DNA from: Paramecium octaurelia
Taxonomy: Eukaryota > Ciliophora > Oligohymenophorea > Peniculida > Parameciidae
Length of the DNA stretch: 64,000 bases
Assembly (NCBI GenBank): GCA_905182995.1
Contig: CAJJDP010000085.1
Span: 343,442 to 407,441, forward strand
Direction of reading: 5' to 3'
In this document: piece by piece, positions 49,031-62,100 of the stretch
How positions within the stretch are numbered: the first letter of the stretch is position 1
How the letters are laid out: each line of letters begins with the position of its first letter
The notes under the pieces: generated by a model
Database searches by the model: none
What the model was told of the DNA's origin: nothing
What the model saw: only the letters and a program-made list of their open reading frames with translations
Translations under genes and position numbers: made by a program

Positions 49031-51827
49031 TCATAAAAATTTGTCAATATGATGAACTTCTTAACTTCTATCAGATGATTTGGATGACTAAGAACTAGAA
49101 TCCTCTTAGTCATCGAATTTATCCGATTAAAATCGTAAGAGTCTCCTCTTTTATACTCTTTTCTGCATTTTCTTTAGATCATTCTAATAATCCTTATCCA
49201 AGTTTTTGTGGCACTTCTTCTTCCATTTTACCAAATCCTCAAGTTCTTGATCTAGCAATTTCTATTGTTCTGCCTATTAATTGTTATTATACAAATATTA
49301 CAGCTGGATTCGATATTTTCATTCCCTTGGGCAACAACTACTTTCTTTCCTCCTTCCATTACTCTAGTTCATCATTTATTAACTGCTATTTTCGTTCCTT
49401 TTCATATCTCTACTTACGTCTATACTTGCTAATCGAAGCTGAAGACTTAGTTTTAATAATATTAGGAGGAGAACTCTAAAGAATACTGTTTAGTCTATTA
49501 TCTATATCAGCAATCTTTTATTTCCCCTTTATATTTGACTGATTTCCTAAATCTAACATTGTGCAATCAACTGTTCTATGAGTTATCGATAGATTAGTCT
49601 AACATGGAATAGTCGGGACAAAGGATTTCTTTCTTGAAGCTATGATGTTTTCAAATACTGTGTGAAGTCTTTCAAAATTAGGTAAACTCTTTGCTCTGAA
49701 TTTTTCAAAACTCTCTGGCTTATACTTTTTCTTATTCTGAACTCTTTTAAGCGACTTTCTAATCTCTTCCCTCTCTAAAGATTTCTATAATTAGATTGAA
49801 TTTGCAAAATAATCAGCCCATTATGCTTTTTTCTTTTCCACATTGCTCTTCGATCTGGATCTCTGCTCTTCCATTATCATTTTGAATCTTGGATCCCTTG
49901 TGCTATCTGGCACAGGTCGAGACATGAATTTGAATTCAATATCATCTTCTGGTGACAATATTTGTTTCTTCTGTTTTTCAAAGCTTTTAGGTTCCATCAT
50001 ACTTTGCATTAATCGAGCCTTACTCTCCTCTTTTATTCTTTCTCTTCTCTCCTCTCTCTCCCTATTTAATTGATCATACAGAGGCTCCTTAACATACCAT
50101 GGCACTGGATTCGCCTAAAACCTCGTGTTAAGCTCTTTTAATAAATCTTTCTCCTTGTCAATTAACATCTTTTCAACTTCCTTCTACCTTATGGATTTCG
50201 CTTAATTTTCATTTTCCTTCCTGCCATCAGGTACTGTAATTAAAAAAAATCCATTATCAATTTTGTTTATCGCTCCAAATTTTGTGTTTTCAACAGGGTT
50301 CTCCTTCTACTTCTTATTTAGAGTGTATTATTGCTTTAATTTCTAACTCAATACCAAAGGGCGGCCTCGTATAGTGAAGAAATCTATAAGTTCATCTAAA
50401 TCTATATATTCATCTGCCTCCTGCAATATTCGATTTAGAGTGTCCTCTACAGTTTCTATAGGTAATTGATTAGTTTTCTCTCTTCTGACTTTCAATTTGA
50501 AGAATTTCTTTGAAAAGTCTTCATGGGCAATCAAATTATCGACAACCAATTTCTTTTATGAAAATCTTTCGTTGCTCTTCCTTATTTGATTGAAAATCTT
50601 CTCCAATTCACTAAAGAAATTGGATTGAAGCTATATTTCCTCATTCTCAAACAATTTATCATACTTCCTCTTTTTTGATATCTAAGATGATTTCAAGATA
50701 ATAAATTTGTTTGGTATCTCAAATAATTAATTTTGCCATTCCCTAAAATATGATTTGGATATGGATTCCAAATCTACTCTTTAACAATAAACTTCAAACT
50801 CATATAACCACTTTTCAAATGGTATATTTTTATTAATTTCTTTAAAAGAAATAAAAGTATCAAACAATTTTATTCTTGTTTCATATCTCGTTCTAATTGA
50901 AGCGATTAATTTGAGAGGATTCACCTTTTCTTCACAATCTAAATTGAATTCATCATAAATTCTTAGTAATATTGATTTCTATGATTCCTCAAATTCCTAA
51001 ATTCCTTTAACAGGCTTCAACAAATTCAAGTCGTAATTATCCTTTATAATTAGGATCTTGGGATATAATATGAAATTAATAAACTCCTCCAATGTTATTT
51101 CCTCCTCAAATTAAGTGGGAAATTCATTCAATTAATCTTCCAACAGATTCTTGTTAATGTTATAAGCATCACAAAACTTTCTATTCTCCAACATGTATGA
51201 GCATAATACTGATTTTTAAATGGACTTATTTGGTTATTCCAGAAATTAATTATAAAAATGTGTGACAATCACAAAGTCATCGGGCGAAGGAGTGGGGATT
51301 TCAAAATTGGGATTGAATGATGCAGGTAACAAAATGTCCTTTGGTCTTGCTTAAGGATATGGGTGCTTTTTTTTTAATCTCTCTTGAGCATTTAAATCTC
51401 GTCGTTATTTTGCAGTAAAGGCAATTTGTAAATTTACATCGTGGTCAAGCAATTCATCATCACTTTTTTGTTCTTTGTCTTTGAGATATTTAAAAAATTT
51501 AATGAAATCTGGTTTCCTCATCTTTTTTTCAATTTCTTCCAATTCAATTGTCTCTCTCTTTTAGATTAGATAATGATTGAACTAAGTAAGATAATTGTGT
51601 CGTTTTCCTATTTCGCAGTCCCAAATATTCAAGAAATCAAATAATTCTCTTGTTTTCAATTTTTTAGGAGGCTGAGGCTATTCTTTTTTTGGTTTTGGTT
51701 TCTAGTAAATTTAAAAGTTTCTATAATTCTTTTCTTTCTTTATTGTCTTTTCGGTGTCCTCAAAATAATTTGGATTTCTCTAAATAATAATTGAAGGGTG
51801 ATATACTTCTGCATGGGGAATTAACAT
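49031..51827 (-). CDS. FAM161-like (UPF0564) basal body / cilium protein
   Basis: 922 residues after one 28-nt intron (49274..49301). The C-terminal half contains the FAM161 signature FQANPVPWYVKEPLYDQL followed by a basic coiled coil (REREERRERIKEESKARLMQ), like the F.A.pvP..v..PLy......R......k of FAM161A/B. FAM161A localises to centrioles, basal bodies and connecting cilia and binds microtubules, so a basal-body role is likely here. The N-terminal 450 residues (starting MLIPHAEVYHPS) are charged and helical without a recognised domain. The acidic/Ser-rich C-terminus ends ...EVHHIDKFL. It is the longest nearly intronless minus-strand gene in the window. Confidence 0.75.
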
Positions 51828-51978
51828 ATTCGTTATAAAATTGATTTTGATTATTTATATTAATATTTAAATTAGGTATATTATAATATTTGTTGGTCAT
51901 CCCATTTCAATCACTCTTACACCTAAAAATATAATAATAGAAAATGGTTGACAAATTTTTAATAATTTTGTATATGAA

Positions 51979-52962
51979 TCATTTATTCCCAGCTTGTCTT
52001 TTTACAGAGCGCAGCTCATCTTATAGCTATTGAATTTAATTATCTTTTTCCAATTATATTTAATCATGTTCCTTTACCAACGCTTATTATTATTATTTTT
52101 ATTTTTTATTTTCAGTCTTTAACTTCTCCATCTCTTGAGCATCTTCTGCAACCTAATCCACTAATTCTTAGGCTTTAATAGCTTATTATTGCATATATTA
52201 TTAAACTTACGAAATATATAATTGATATTATTGATTTTATTAACAGACTTCGTTTAATTAATTTGATAATTGTTATATCTAAGCCTAATAGGTATAAGCA
52301 TCTTATTAAGCTTATTATGAATATTATGATAAAGCTTCTTAATATTTTTTCTCTTATTCTAATTTTTCATCCTAAATGCTTTTTATTTTTTAATTCAGAT
52401 TGTCATTATCCTTTTTTAAATGAGTTAATTAGTTAATTATTTCCTGAATCTATTTTTCTAATTTTAGTTTATCATTGTAAGCCTATTATTATGTTTATTG
52501 TAATTAATTTTCCAAACTCTGTATATACTATTACATTTGTTGGGATTGACTTTCTTTCTCATTTTAAAAATTCATATTATTCTAATATTACGATTAAATT
52601 TATTAAAATTATTATTTCTTCTCTTCCTCTAATATTTAATTCTATTAATTTAAACTTTGTATCTCATCAATTGCCTAATTTCTTTAACATTTCAATTTTT
52701 CAACCTCCTATTGGAGAAATTGAAGTTACTTAAATAGGGAGTTTGAATCAAAAACCCTAAATAATGTTTTATTTTAATAATGATGAGCTAAAATGGTTTA
52801 GCTATAAACTTAATCATTATCATCCACAATAATTAAATGGTCAAAAGGAATATTAATTTCCTGTTCTGCAACTTGTCTCTTAAAGTCCATCATATTTTAT
52901 TAGCAAGTGATTTTAACTACCTGACCTTTTGTTGTTTGTACATTGAATGTCCACGTATTCAT
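51979..52962 (-). CDS. Gln-rich coiled-coil protein with ubiquitin-like N-terminus
   Basis: Intronless, 327 residues. The first ~75 residues (MNTWTFNVQTTKGQVVKITC..., FDHLIIVDDNDQVYSQTIL) have the strand-helix-strand rhythm of a ubiquitin-like fold (inference). From about residue 85 to the end the protein is a single coiled coil, extraordinarily rich in Gln (roughly a third of residues), written mainly as TAA and TAG, so a standard-code reading would show stops everywhere. No homologue was recognised. It could be a structural or condensate-forming protein. It lies 72 bp from a possible divergent small gene at 53034. Confidence 0.75.
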
Positions 52963-53033
52963 TATGATTTGCGAATGATATTAAGAAAATAAAAATATTT
53001 ATAATTCAATAACTTTGTAGAAGAAATTAAATA

Positions 53034-53384
53034 TGTCATTTATTTAAGCAGGAGGCCTAATAAACAGGTTGAGAACATGGAAACTTAATATAATATAAAT
53101 AATTATTATTTTTCTATTTAACTTCTCTTGCAAATCATCAAATTAATTTTTTGATTGATTCGGAATCCTTGTATGTAATAAAAATAGTAGTAATCATTAT
53201 ATTTAATGAAATTCAATGATAGGAGAAAGATAATTTAAATAGTCAACCCTAAAGTTAGGAATCTCTTGAAAATTAAACAAAATAACAATATTCTTTTAGC
53301 CCAATAGCACCTTTGACATTTTCAGGAGACCAATAAAATAATTATGTTATCTAATTTGGGAAAACACACTATCCAATTATTTGA
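53034..53384 (+). pseudogene. Possible small gene or relic
   Basis: ATG at 53034 opens MSFIQAGGLINRLRTWKLNI. A later segment (about 53137-53384, containing TSLANHQINFLIDSESLYV, then, after a possible 33-nt intron at 53190-53222, KDNLNSQPQSQESLENQ and SPIAPLTFSGDQQNNYVIQF) is protein-like and ends at TGA 53382-53384. No intron with an AG acceptor links the two parts, so either the start lies elsewhere or the gene is broken. Confidence 0.3.
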
Positions 53385-53484
53385 TCTACAGTTTATAAGA
53401 TGATCATCATGTGTAAAATGTGTAATAGAATATTGATTAAATTTGAGAATAAGAATATTTAAATAATGATAATGATTTTTAGAT

Positions 53485-56039
53485 TCATATACAATCTATA
53501 TTTTCGCAAATATTATACATCTTGAAGCATTGATTCAAAATTGTCCTAATTTCTTTAACCTTAATATTGTCTTCAGGATCTAAATCGAAAGTTCTATGAC
53601 ATATATTATATCTATTTACTTTAATTTAGAATTGCCTTATTCAATAGAAGATGAACTCACTTGAATAATGGGACCTACAATACACTTTTAATATAAAGTA
53701 CCTCCGCCGTAAATTGAAACTAGCACTGTCCACAATTACTGACTTATGAGACTGTAATCCTTCTCGACCTATTTGTCTTGGAGCAGTTGATGATTGCTAT
53801 CCAGAAGTGGCAAATTATTGATTTCCCCAGGAGGAGGATTGCCAAATATGAAGTTCTTTTGCAATTGAGATTTTGAATTGTAGAGGTACCTTTACCACAT
53901 TATTATCCAATCTAGATTGATGATGAATTATCTATCTGATTGGCAATTTTCATATTTTTAGATCAAGCCTCTCTCCAATTTCCTTCTCTTACTCATGTTC
54001 TGCGCTTGTTCAATACAAATGGTGCAAGTTTAGATGGTCTTTTAAATTAAAGGGCCACCGCCATATTTTTCAACTAAGAATTAGCATATGGCAGTTGGCA
54101 ATTAGACAGATTAGAGTTATAACTAGAAGTAAGAAGAGGAATTGTTATTTTGCTACAAATTAATACTTTGATCACAGACAAAACTTGTGTTCATTTGTTC
54201 TTGTGAACTTACGTTTTCATAGGATTGTCTAAAGTCCCAATAGTCAGGTTTCAATTAGTTGTGAAAGCACAACAAATGCGATGTGATGATCATTTGAGGG
54301 TTGCTTAGAGTCAAAAATTGTTCAAACCAGAAATTGGGCAAAAAGCTTAGTTCATCGTCCTTTAATACTATTTCTCCAGTTTAAATGAGTTCATACTGAG
54401 TTAGGACATTGTGAATAGTTTTGTAATTAGTGGGCGAATCTACTTTTTGATAAAATAGCATAAGAGCTTCACTCTCCTTTACGTATTTGAGAGTGACTGG
54501 GTTAATTTGATCGTCTCTGATTGAAATGAAGGTGTTGTTAGGTTGTCTGACTATGGATTCGAAATGATCGCCCCCAACATTGCTATAATGAACGATTAAT
54601 CCAAAGAGTTAATAATTCAAATCTCCTTGCATCTTCAATAGGATAGTATTAATACATTAAGTAAGTTGGAGAAGTTGGTTTGTTCCACTGGAAAAGACAC
54701 ATAAGTTTGATCTTTTTAATGTTTATTTTTGAATCTTTATATGTGGATAGCAAGGATATTAGAAAATTTGCTAAATTTATATGTTCTTCTACCATTTCGC
54801 GATCCACATAGACACAGAAAATTCATTTCTTAAATGGGCTCATAAAATAAATCTAAACAATTTTGTAATGTAACGGCATCTTGTCTATCTTTAGTTAATT
54901 TATTGAAGAATTTAGAGATTACATTCTATTCGTGAATTTGGGGTATCTCAAGTGAGATGGCAGAGTAGTTTTCATTCACTAGAGTAAGTCGATTGCAATT
55001 GAGACATTGCAGCGTTGATTGCAGTTCTCCTGAGAAGACATTCTAGATGAATGAATAATCTCGAAATTTGGATGCTTAACTTCTATCCCCCTATTGAATT
55101 AATACAATTACAATAATAGCCAATCATGTGGGATAGCTTCCTGATTCAAAAATGGGATAATGTTTTTCCAATAGGAGATGCTGTTGGTAAATCGAAATTC
55201 TTCGTGCAAAAAATTGATCAAATATTTAAATGCCTCCTGATGTACTATTAGTTGTGGATACTTACGTAAGCATCTTTTTGCCCATAACCCAACAATTTGC
55301 TCTCTGATTAGGCTATGCTTTTGATGAGTTCTGTGGGATTGAGCAATTTCACTGATTTTGATTTGAGAGCGTCACTTATACAACAGATGTTTCTGAGTAT
55401 TATTTTCTTAATAGATTTCACATTGAAGTCACCTTTCTCCATTTCGGCATGCACTTTGGAGAGAATTTATTAAATAGTAGGAAAATTGAGTAAAATTTAT
55501 AGAATACTATTCATGAAGCTAAAATTAGCAATGTTTAAGATGCCGACATTGGGAGAATTAAATCGCTATATACTTAACTCCTGCTTTTAAAAGTATCTTA
55601 GATATTCAATCCTAATTCTTTATGGATTAATCCACTAACTAAAAACATCTTCATTTCCTGTTAATCCATATTGTTCGAAGTCCAAGATCTCTAATTTACA
55701 AATTATACACGTCATTTAAGTGGAAAGCAAATTTATGAAGATGCAATGATCACTTTTCTCTAGGTTTAAATTATGAGTCATTTATACATTGGTTATGATG
55801 ATGGAGACACTGCTTTTCCAGGTCGCAAATGACTGCTTAGCATCTTAAACAGATATTCCCTACGTCAATTTTGTATTAGCATTATTCACATTTTAAATTG
55901 TTTTTTTAGTAAAGCACCTGAATAATCCATGATAAACTACTTATAACTTTTGTATTTCTTAAAAGAATTTAGGCAAGGATCTCTAAAGCAGCACCTTGTG
56001 ATAATGAGTACAAATATTTTTCTCTTTGATTGATGACAT
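53485..56039 (-). CDS. USP20/USP33-type protein (ZnF-UBP, USP, two DUSP), catalytic Cys replaced
   Basis: 796 residues after six introns (55983..56011, 55760..55787, 55237..55265, 55083..55111, 54633..54655, 53594..53619); the length closes exactly. Domains in order: a ZnF-UBP-like finger (KCEQCQYKIDVGNICLRCQA..., MTCIICKLEILDF); a USP domain with Cys-box GILNIANFSFMNS, GYGQKDAYEAFKYLINFLHE, FSGELQSTLQCLNCN, ILAIHIQRFKN and the His box YQLFGLIVHYSNVGGDHFES; then two DUSP domains (first with LVEKYGGGPLI, CTICIEQAQNMSKRRKLERG; second with LDWIIMWQRYL, PPPGEINNLPLL, VSIYGGGTLY). This is the USP20/33 order. The usual catalytic Cys (N-x-C-Y) is Ser155, while His446 is kept, so it should be inactive as a deubiquitinase, perhaps a ubiquitin- or substrate-binding scaffold. 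Confidence 0.85.
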
Positions 56040-56105
56040 CAATATTGCTTGATTTAAATTAATATTTCAATAGCAAAAATATATATATATATAATAATTA
56101 ATCTT

Positions 56106-57579
56106 TCAAATCGGTTCAAATACTTATCCATATTCATTCACCATACTAATGTAGATGTCCTTCTTAATCGTATCCTTCCTATTCTTCAATCCCTTCTTGG
56201 CAGTCATCTTCAATATCTTCTATTCGATTATTCCAACCTCAGAAATACAATACAAATTGACTAGTAAAGATATCAAGTCATCTAAGAAAATGTACCCTTG
56301 TTGATTCGAATCTTAGAGCAAGTACGCAATCTCAAGTTTATCATGCTTCCTGCAGTTTGTTTAACCCAGCAAAGTGAGAAGAGTGTTCTTCAAATTGACA
56401 ATCTAATCCACGATGACATTGTCCGAACTCTTAACATATTCTTCCCTCACTGGATTTTCATTCATAGAATTGAATAGCAATTTAGATTGGTGATCTTTAA
56501 TATTTTTTGTTATTTTTACTGTCTAAAATGTCCAGATAATGAATGAAATCCTCATAAGTGCATGACTCCATGATGTCCAGCTTATTAATTTTCTCAAAGA
56601 CATCCAAAATATAGGCTTGATCGATCTTCTTCTCTCTTACGAATCTCATCGCATTGTTTTTCCTCTACAACATTATCTCCCTTTGACTCAACGAAGACTT
56701 CTATTTCGTCTATTGAGTTATTTGACCCTCCTCAGATCGGATTACCTTGAGATTCTACCCTATCACTTGTCTCTGTTTCTTCTGAGATGCTATGTTGTTG
56801 ATTGACTAGAACATAAGTTTGGACTGTTCATCTTAACCAAATCTTGGACTGGTCAATTCATTCTTCCTTATTTGTTCAACCATGTCAGATGTGATCTTCC
56901 CTTTTCTGGCTACCTCTTACACCTCCTTCTCCATCATAGTCTAATTGATTTAAGTGCGCTTCTCAACTAATTCCTTTGTTGGTGGATGAGCCTATCCTAA
57001 AGTTGGCAATGACCAACCACCAGCTAGATTTTTAAAATCTTCAAATTTTACTTCTCCACTTCCATCCTTGTCACACATTCTTATCATTTCTTCTATCTCC
57101 TCAGATGTTGCCTTCTCACCTATGAAATCCAAGAAGAATGATAAGTCTTCAGAAGTTATCCCTCCGTCCTTATTCATGTCCAAGAAATTGAATGCCTCCT
57201 TAATTTCATCCTCTGTGAACATCCCTCTTACGTAATCGTATTGTTAATTTGATTCCTCAATCATATATTTCGTATAGCCTGGTGTGATTTTTGATTGATC
57301 ACTGGGTCCCGTCTTCATCTTTTGCGATTATTGATCATCTTGATATCTAAATTAGGAACTCATAGGGATTGATTGATAACTGCTCGCATTCACCATAACC
57401 TTGGGTATTTGATTGATTTGAGGAGCTTGCAATTGCTTCAAATCCACTGAGTTTTATGGACTCCCACCCCCAGCATCATTGAAATCGTTAGACACATACG
57501 AACTCTTTAGTTTCTATTCGGTATCATTCGATTCCTATCTTTGAAAAATGTCTGGCTCTTCATTTTGTTATATAATCAT
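56106..57579 (-). CDS. EF-hand calcium-binding protein, 482 aa
   Basis: 482 residues after one 25-nt intron (56495..56519, AAG end). Two adjacent calmodulin-type EF-hands are clear: loop DMNKDGGITSED within a helix-loop-helix starting FTEDEIKEAFNFL, and loop DKDGSGEVKFED. A third, degenerate loop (DSNQQGYIFLDD) lies in the C-terminal part. The N-terminal ~120 residues are polar, Ser/Gln-rich and disordered (MIIQQNEEPDIFQRQES...); between the EF pair and the C-terminus is a charged helical region (REIMLQRKNNAMRFVREKKI). The protein probably acts as a Ca2+ sensor or cytoskeletal Ca2+-binding protein; no kinase domain is attached. The gene sits 66 bp upstream of the USP-like gene on the same strand. 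Confidence 0.85.
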
Positions 57580-57601
57580 ATTAATTATATTAATAAGCAC
57601 A

Positions 57602-59104
57602 TCAAGTTTCAATTTTCAATTGTATAGCTTATTTTGAAATTCTCTGCCTGGGAAACTTAGGAATTAACTTGGGAAAGGTGCCTTGACTCTGAAATGACCT
57701 AGGCAGTTTACTCAAAGTATTCGATAAGATATTTGGAGGTATCAGAGGCAATTCAAAGGTTGGGATTGTCTTTGCTGGTTTCACTTCTACCTCAGTCTTC
57801 TTTCTCTTGAGGAATAAGGGGTGATCCTTTTGATCCCTATTCCCTTCAGTTTAAGGAATGAGCAATTCCTCAAGTTATTGTTCACTTAATATGGAGATGG
57901 AACCATTCAATTTTTATATAATTGAGGAGGAGATTGAATGATTCATGGTAGTTAGATTTTTAGGTGCTCTCTGACTCACGAGACTGTCATTTATATTTTA
58001 TAGATTATCATTTTGTTACTAAAATCTATTTGTAAATTAGTGTTATTATTATTATTACTAATAATTTGAAAGACTCATTGTTTTATTATGATAATTATTG
58101 TTATTTTAGGAATTGGTAGTGATTTATTGATATTCTATCTTGGACATTTGCACATTTGATCTTTGCAATGTCTACTGGAGTTAGAGTGGGTCTTTGATAT
58201 CCATCAAGGGAAAGGTTCTGTCTTTCTTCTTCTCTTGCTTGCCATCATAGAATGTAACCCCTTCCTTCATGATCATTAATTCGATTTAGGAGACTGATGT
58301 TTTAATGGCAAATTAATTATTCTATCCAATATTTTGACTATTCTTACTAGTCAATTATATGAGTTCTGATTGCACCTTGTGATTTGGAATAAGATCTCTC
58401 ACTTCCACTAAACTTCGTTTTTCACTGATATTTTAGAATGACTTTGGATATCTCTCAATATCTGGAGGTTTCTGGACAACAACCTTGCCCTCATAATCAA
58501 AGGTGTATTTTGATTTGGAATCCACATTCAACCTTTTTAATTGCTTCACTTGTTCTTGGACTTCGAGTACTTTAATTTTGTCATTCTATTCTTTTTATTA
58601 TTGAATTGTAATTTATCTCAGTTTAGCCTACCTAATACTTTCAATGTTTGGGTCGAATTCCTATTCTTCATCAGTATCCCCCATTTTGATAAGCTGAGAA
58701 TCAAAGCATTCACTTGGTCTGGAAGTCCTTATGGTCATCAATTTGGACATTCTTTTTGTATCCTTCCTCTTGATCACTGGAGAGTCTGAGTTTTCTTTAG
58801 ATACACCCTGGGTGACTTGACCTTGACACCTTCTCCAATGTTCTATGTCGACAGCAATTGGCTCAGGGTCTTCAATAACATTTTCTTCAAGATTGTCACT
58901 TCTCAAATTGTACTCATCCATCAATACAATAACCTAGTCTCTGAACCAATTGTATCCCAATTGAGGCAGAATGGAGTTCATGTGCTTGTTGACGATTATT
59001 GCCGAACTTTGTTGCACTATCAATTTGATGATACTTTTGGTTATCCATTAGGATTCGACATGAGAGACGCAAAGTTCTCCATAGATCGATTCTTAGTCGC
59101 CCAT
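57602..59104 (-). CDS. Unknown protein, 500 aa, Gln/Ser-rich
   Basis: Intronless, 500 codons in one frame ending at TGA 57602-57604. It starts MGDQESIYGELCVSHVESQW; the first ~90 residues are folded-looking (IIVNKHMNSILPQLGYNWF, VIVLMDEYNLRSDNLEENVI), the centre is charged with a short coiled coil (KLRQITIQQQKEQNDKIKVL), and the C-terminal third is disordered with Gln runs and Pro-rich patches (FELPLIPPNILSNTLSKLPR). No family was recognised. The MG.. start is not a good myristoylation site because Asp follows. The stop is 22 bp from the start of the EF-hand gene. Confidence 0.7.
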
Positions 59105-59154
59105 AAGCAGAATATTATTATATTGATATTAATATAAAATAAATAAATTAAGCA

Positions 59155-62100
59155 TCAATTGTTATTTTTCTAGTATTTTTCTTCTAAGTATGCGTACCTT
59201 CTAAGTTCCTTCTCCACCCAATAAGGACAGTCAGGAATTGAAACATCAAGAATATATTTAATAAGTAATAAGACATGTTCTATCGCAGCAAGGAAGAAAG
59301 CGCTTACAAGGGCATCTTGATTCCCAATGATTCCCTTGAATTGCTCCTTATTCACAGTCCCAATCACGATGCAATTCATGAAAGTAGCACAATAGTTCAT
59401 GATTTCAAATATCTACAACCAAATTCCGATTGAATCTGCAGCCTATGCTCGTTCCCTCTTCAAAATGTGCTGATAATTGTAGATTGACCATCTCAAATTG
59501 ATGTAACAATTGATCATGAAAAACAAAGGAGCTGCTGGAAATGTGGGAGCAAACATGGTCGTGTATCCGAATTGAATTGCAATGCTTGTATACTCATCAT
59601 ATAGCACCTTCTATGGCTGTTTAATTCTACCAATCTCCAGTTCCTAAAGAAATGACAATTGTATTTCCGAATTCACTTGATCTGTACTGAATTTTTAATT
59701 GCAAATGTTGGGCACTTACTTCCTCTCCGCCAATTTCGATGTAAATATTCTCTTGAATTCTTAAAACTTCTTAGAAAGAATCCCCTTCTCCTACTTAAAT
59801 AAGAAGTACGGCAAAAAGTTACTCTTCACATTGGATATCACTCCTCTCGTTATAATGATGCTAGCCACTGACACACTCAACTGAGAGGCATTATTCTCAA
59901 ATATCGCCACGTAAACCACAGACACATAAGATATCAGAAACTCAAAAAGGAACACCTTCAAAATGTAAGAGTACTCCTGTTCAGATTCATACATATGGTT
60001 TTCCCACGTCACCAATGATGTACACAGCCGTTTGTATAAATCACAAAACACTGTCATTGAAACTCCATTTAAAGAATTAATCACTATAGGCATAATTTTA
60101 TCGTGTTTCCATTCTTGCAACCACAGATTAAACGCATAAAAACTTACGACAATGATTGCTATCCCTATCAAAATAACAGGTCCTTCTGCAATCAATCGTC
60201 TCTTAAAAGTAGTAAAGTAATCGTATATCTAAATCTTGTTCGTCGCCTCGTTTATGATATACTGACCCGTATACATCACTCTTTACGGCTGAGATTGTCT
60301 AAATTTGTGCATATCCCAACAAAATTTCAACTCAGATTCTCGGTTCTTCCATTTCTCCATAAATAACGTAGACCAGAGTGTCATGAGTAGGGCATAGAAA
60401 GGAACAATTGAAGAACTAAAATTTCATTTATTCATACTTGACTTCCTCTGTTATTATTATGTAGATTCCCAAAGCCGCTCCAAAGAGTGATGGTATCATG
60501 AGCCAACCTATAATTTGTACATTTAAGGCTATGTACCATGCAACGACTGGGCCAAAATATGAGGCTATGGCATGCAAGGGTCTCAGAGCTATTTACTAAG
60601 TTTCGTATCGAATCGAATCGCGAATACAGTTATTTTGTTGTTCATCCCAAAATTAGGTGATCTTTTCGCTTTTCTGAATGTCTTCCAAAGGATAATGCGA
60701 GATTATCAGTTTCTCTAAGACGAATTTATCTACGTCAAATTCATCATTAAGAGTATTCAGTATTAGCATTTGCACTTGAAGATCCTTTGGAAATTCAAAG
60801 AAACCCCTCTTATCATAGTGAAATTAACATATATGCTACAATTAAAGATGTAACTTACTTTGGTTTTGAAATTGTAACATGATATCTAATAGAGGTGTGC
60901 CAGTTAATAAATTGAATCAGGAGGCAATTTTAATACGTAATAATGAAAGAGTGATTTAACCTTGTTTGTCTTCGTATTGTCATTGTACAGTTCCAGCTTA
61001 TCAAGATCTGGAGCATGGAATATCAGGAATTCGAAGCTCCATCCTCTCTCTGCAAAGGTCTGCCTTATGTTTTGCAATTGCAAATACACGATGTCCTTAT
61101 CTACACTCAGAGTACCCTTGGTTTGAATCACATACTAATATCCCAACTCAGTTAAACTGCTGATTGATTATTTGACTTGAATATTTTCTTTATAAAACTT
61201 CATAAAGTTTTGATTGAAAGTCAATTCAAAAGGTTTGAGGCATCTACTATTGACTGTTTCAACTGATACCCCATGCAAGATCAAGGTTTTCATGCACCCA
61301 TACTTTTCCTATTCGATAGCCAAATGCAATGCGTTTGATGGATTTTGATCAGTCAGTATGTTTATGCATTCCTTCTATAAAGTATTATTAGCATATTAGA
61401 TACCTTATCAAAGATTTAATCTTTGAGTGATTTTTTGTTTTTGTGATTGCCATCTCCAGAATAATCGTAGTATTCATAATCATTTTCTAAGATGATCTTC
61501 AAGATCTTGAGTTTCCCCTTGAAGGCTGCAACGTGAAGACAATTGAAGCCCTGATAGACATTCAGGAAAGGGTTGCACTTCCTCTTTAAGAAATAAATGA
61601 AAAATTCAGTATTGCCCTGACTGGCTGACCAATACTACAATCGACATTCATATATCTCATTTTTGGTGAGGTTGGCTTTGCTATGATAGATGGTAAACTT
61701 TTCCTATTCTTTCAGAGTTTGTCTCTCCAGATCGTGGACATTGAATTTATTGCTTTTCTGATGTTATCTCGAATGGACGTGTTTAGAAGGAGAAGATTCC
61801 TGGTTGAGTAATAAAGGAGGAGGTTAGGTTATAATGATATTACATTAATCAGCTGGTTAGAATTAATTTTCCTGATTGGTTTCAGTGTTTTTTTGATTTT
61901 GATTGGAAATCTTGATTTCTGGTATTTTCTCTTCTTCTGGTTCTTTCATTTCAATTCGAGAATCGTCGAAGAGAGGAATGTCAGCAATTTCGTCGATGTT
62001 CTTAGATTATATCTTTTGGCAGCAACTCCTTTGTTGGAACTTAATTAGTATTTATTGACTGGGAGTCTGCTTTTGATTAGTTTTGGGCATATTATTTTTG

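Noticed and set aside
56079-56096. (AT)n run as a functional element
   Set aside because: Short dinucleotide run typical of AT-rich spacers; no further structure.
57602-57946. A separate 114-aa gene starting MNHSISSS
   Set aside because: The same frame continues upstream without a stop to the ATG at 59104, so it is the C-terminus of the 500-aa protein.
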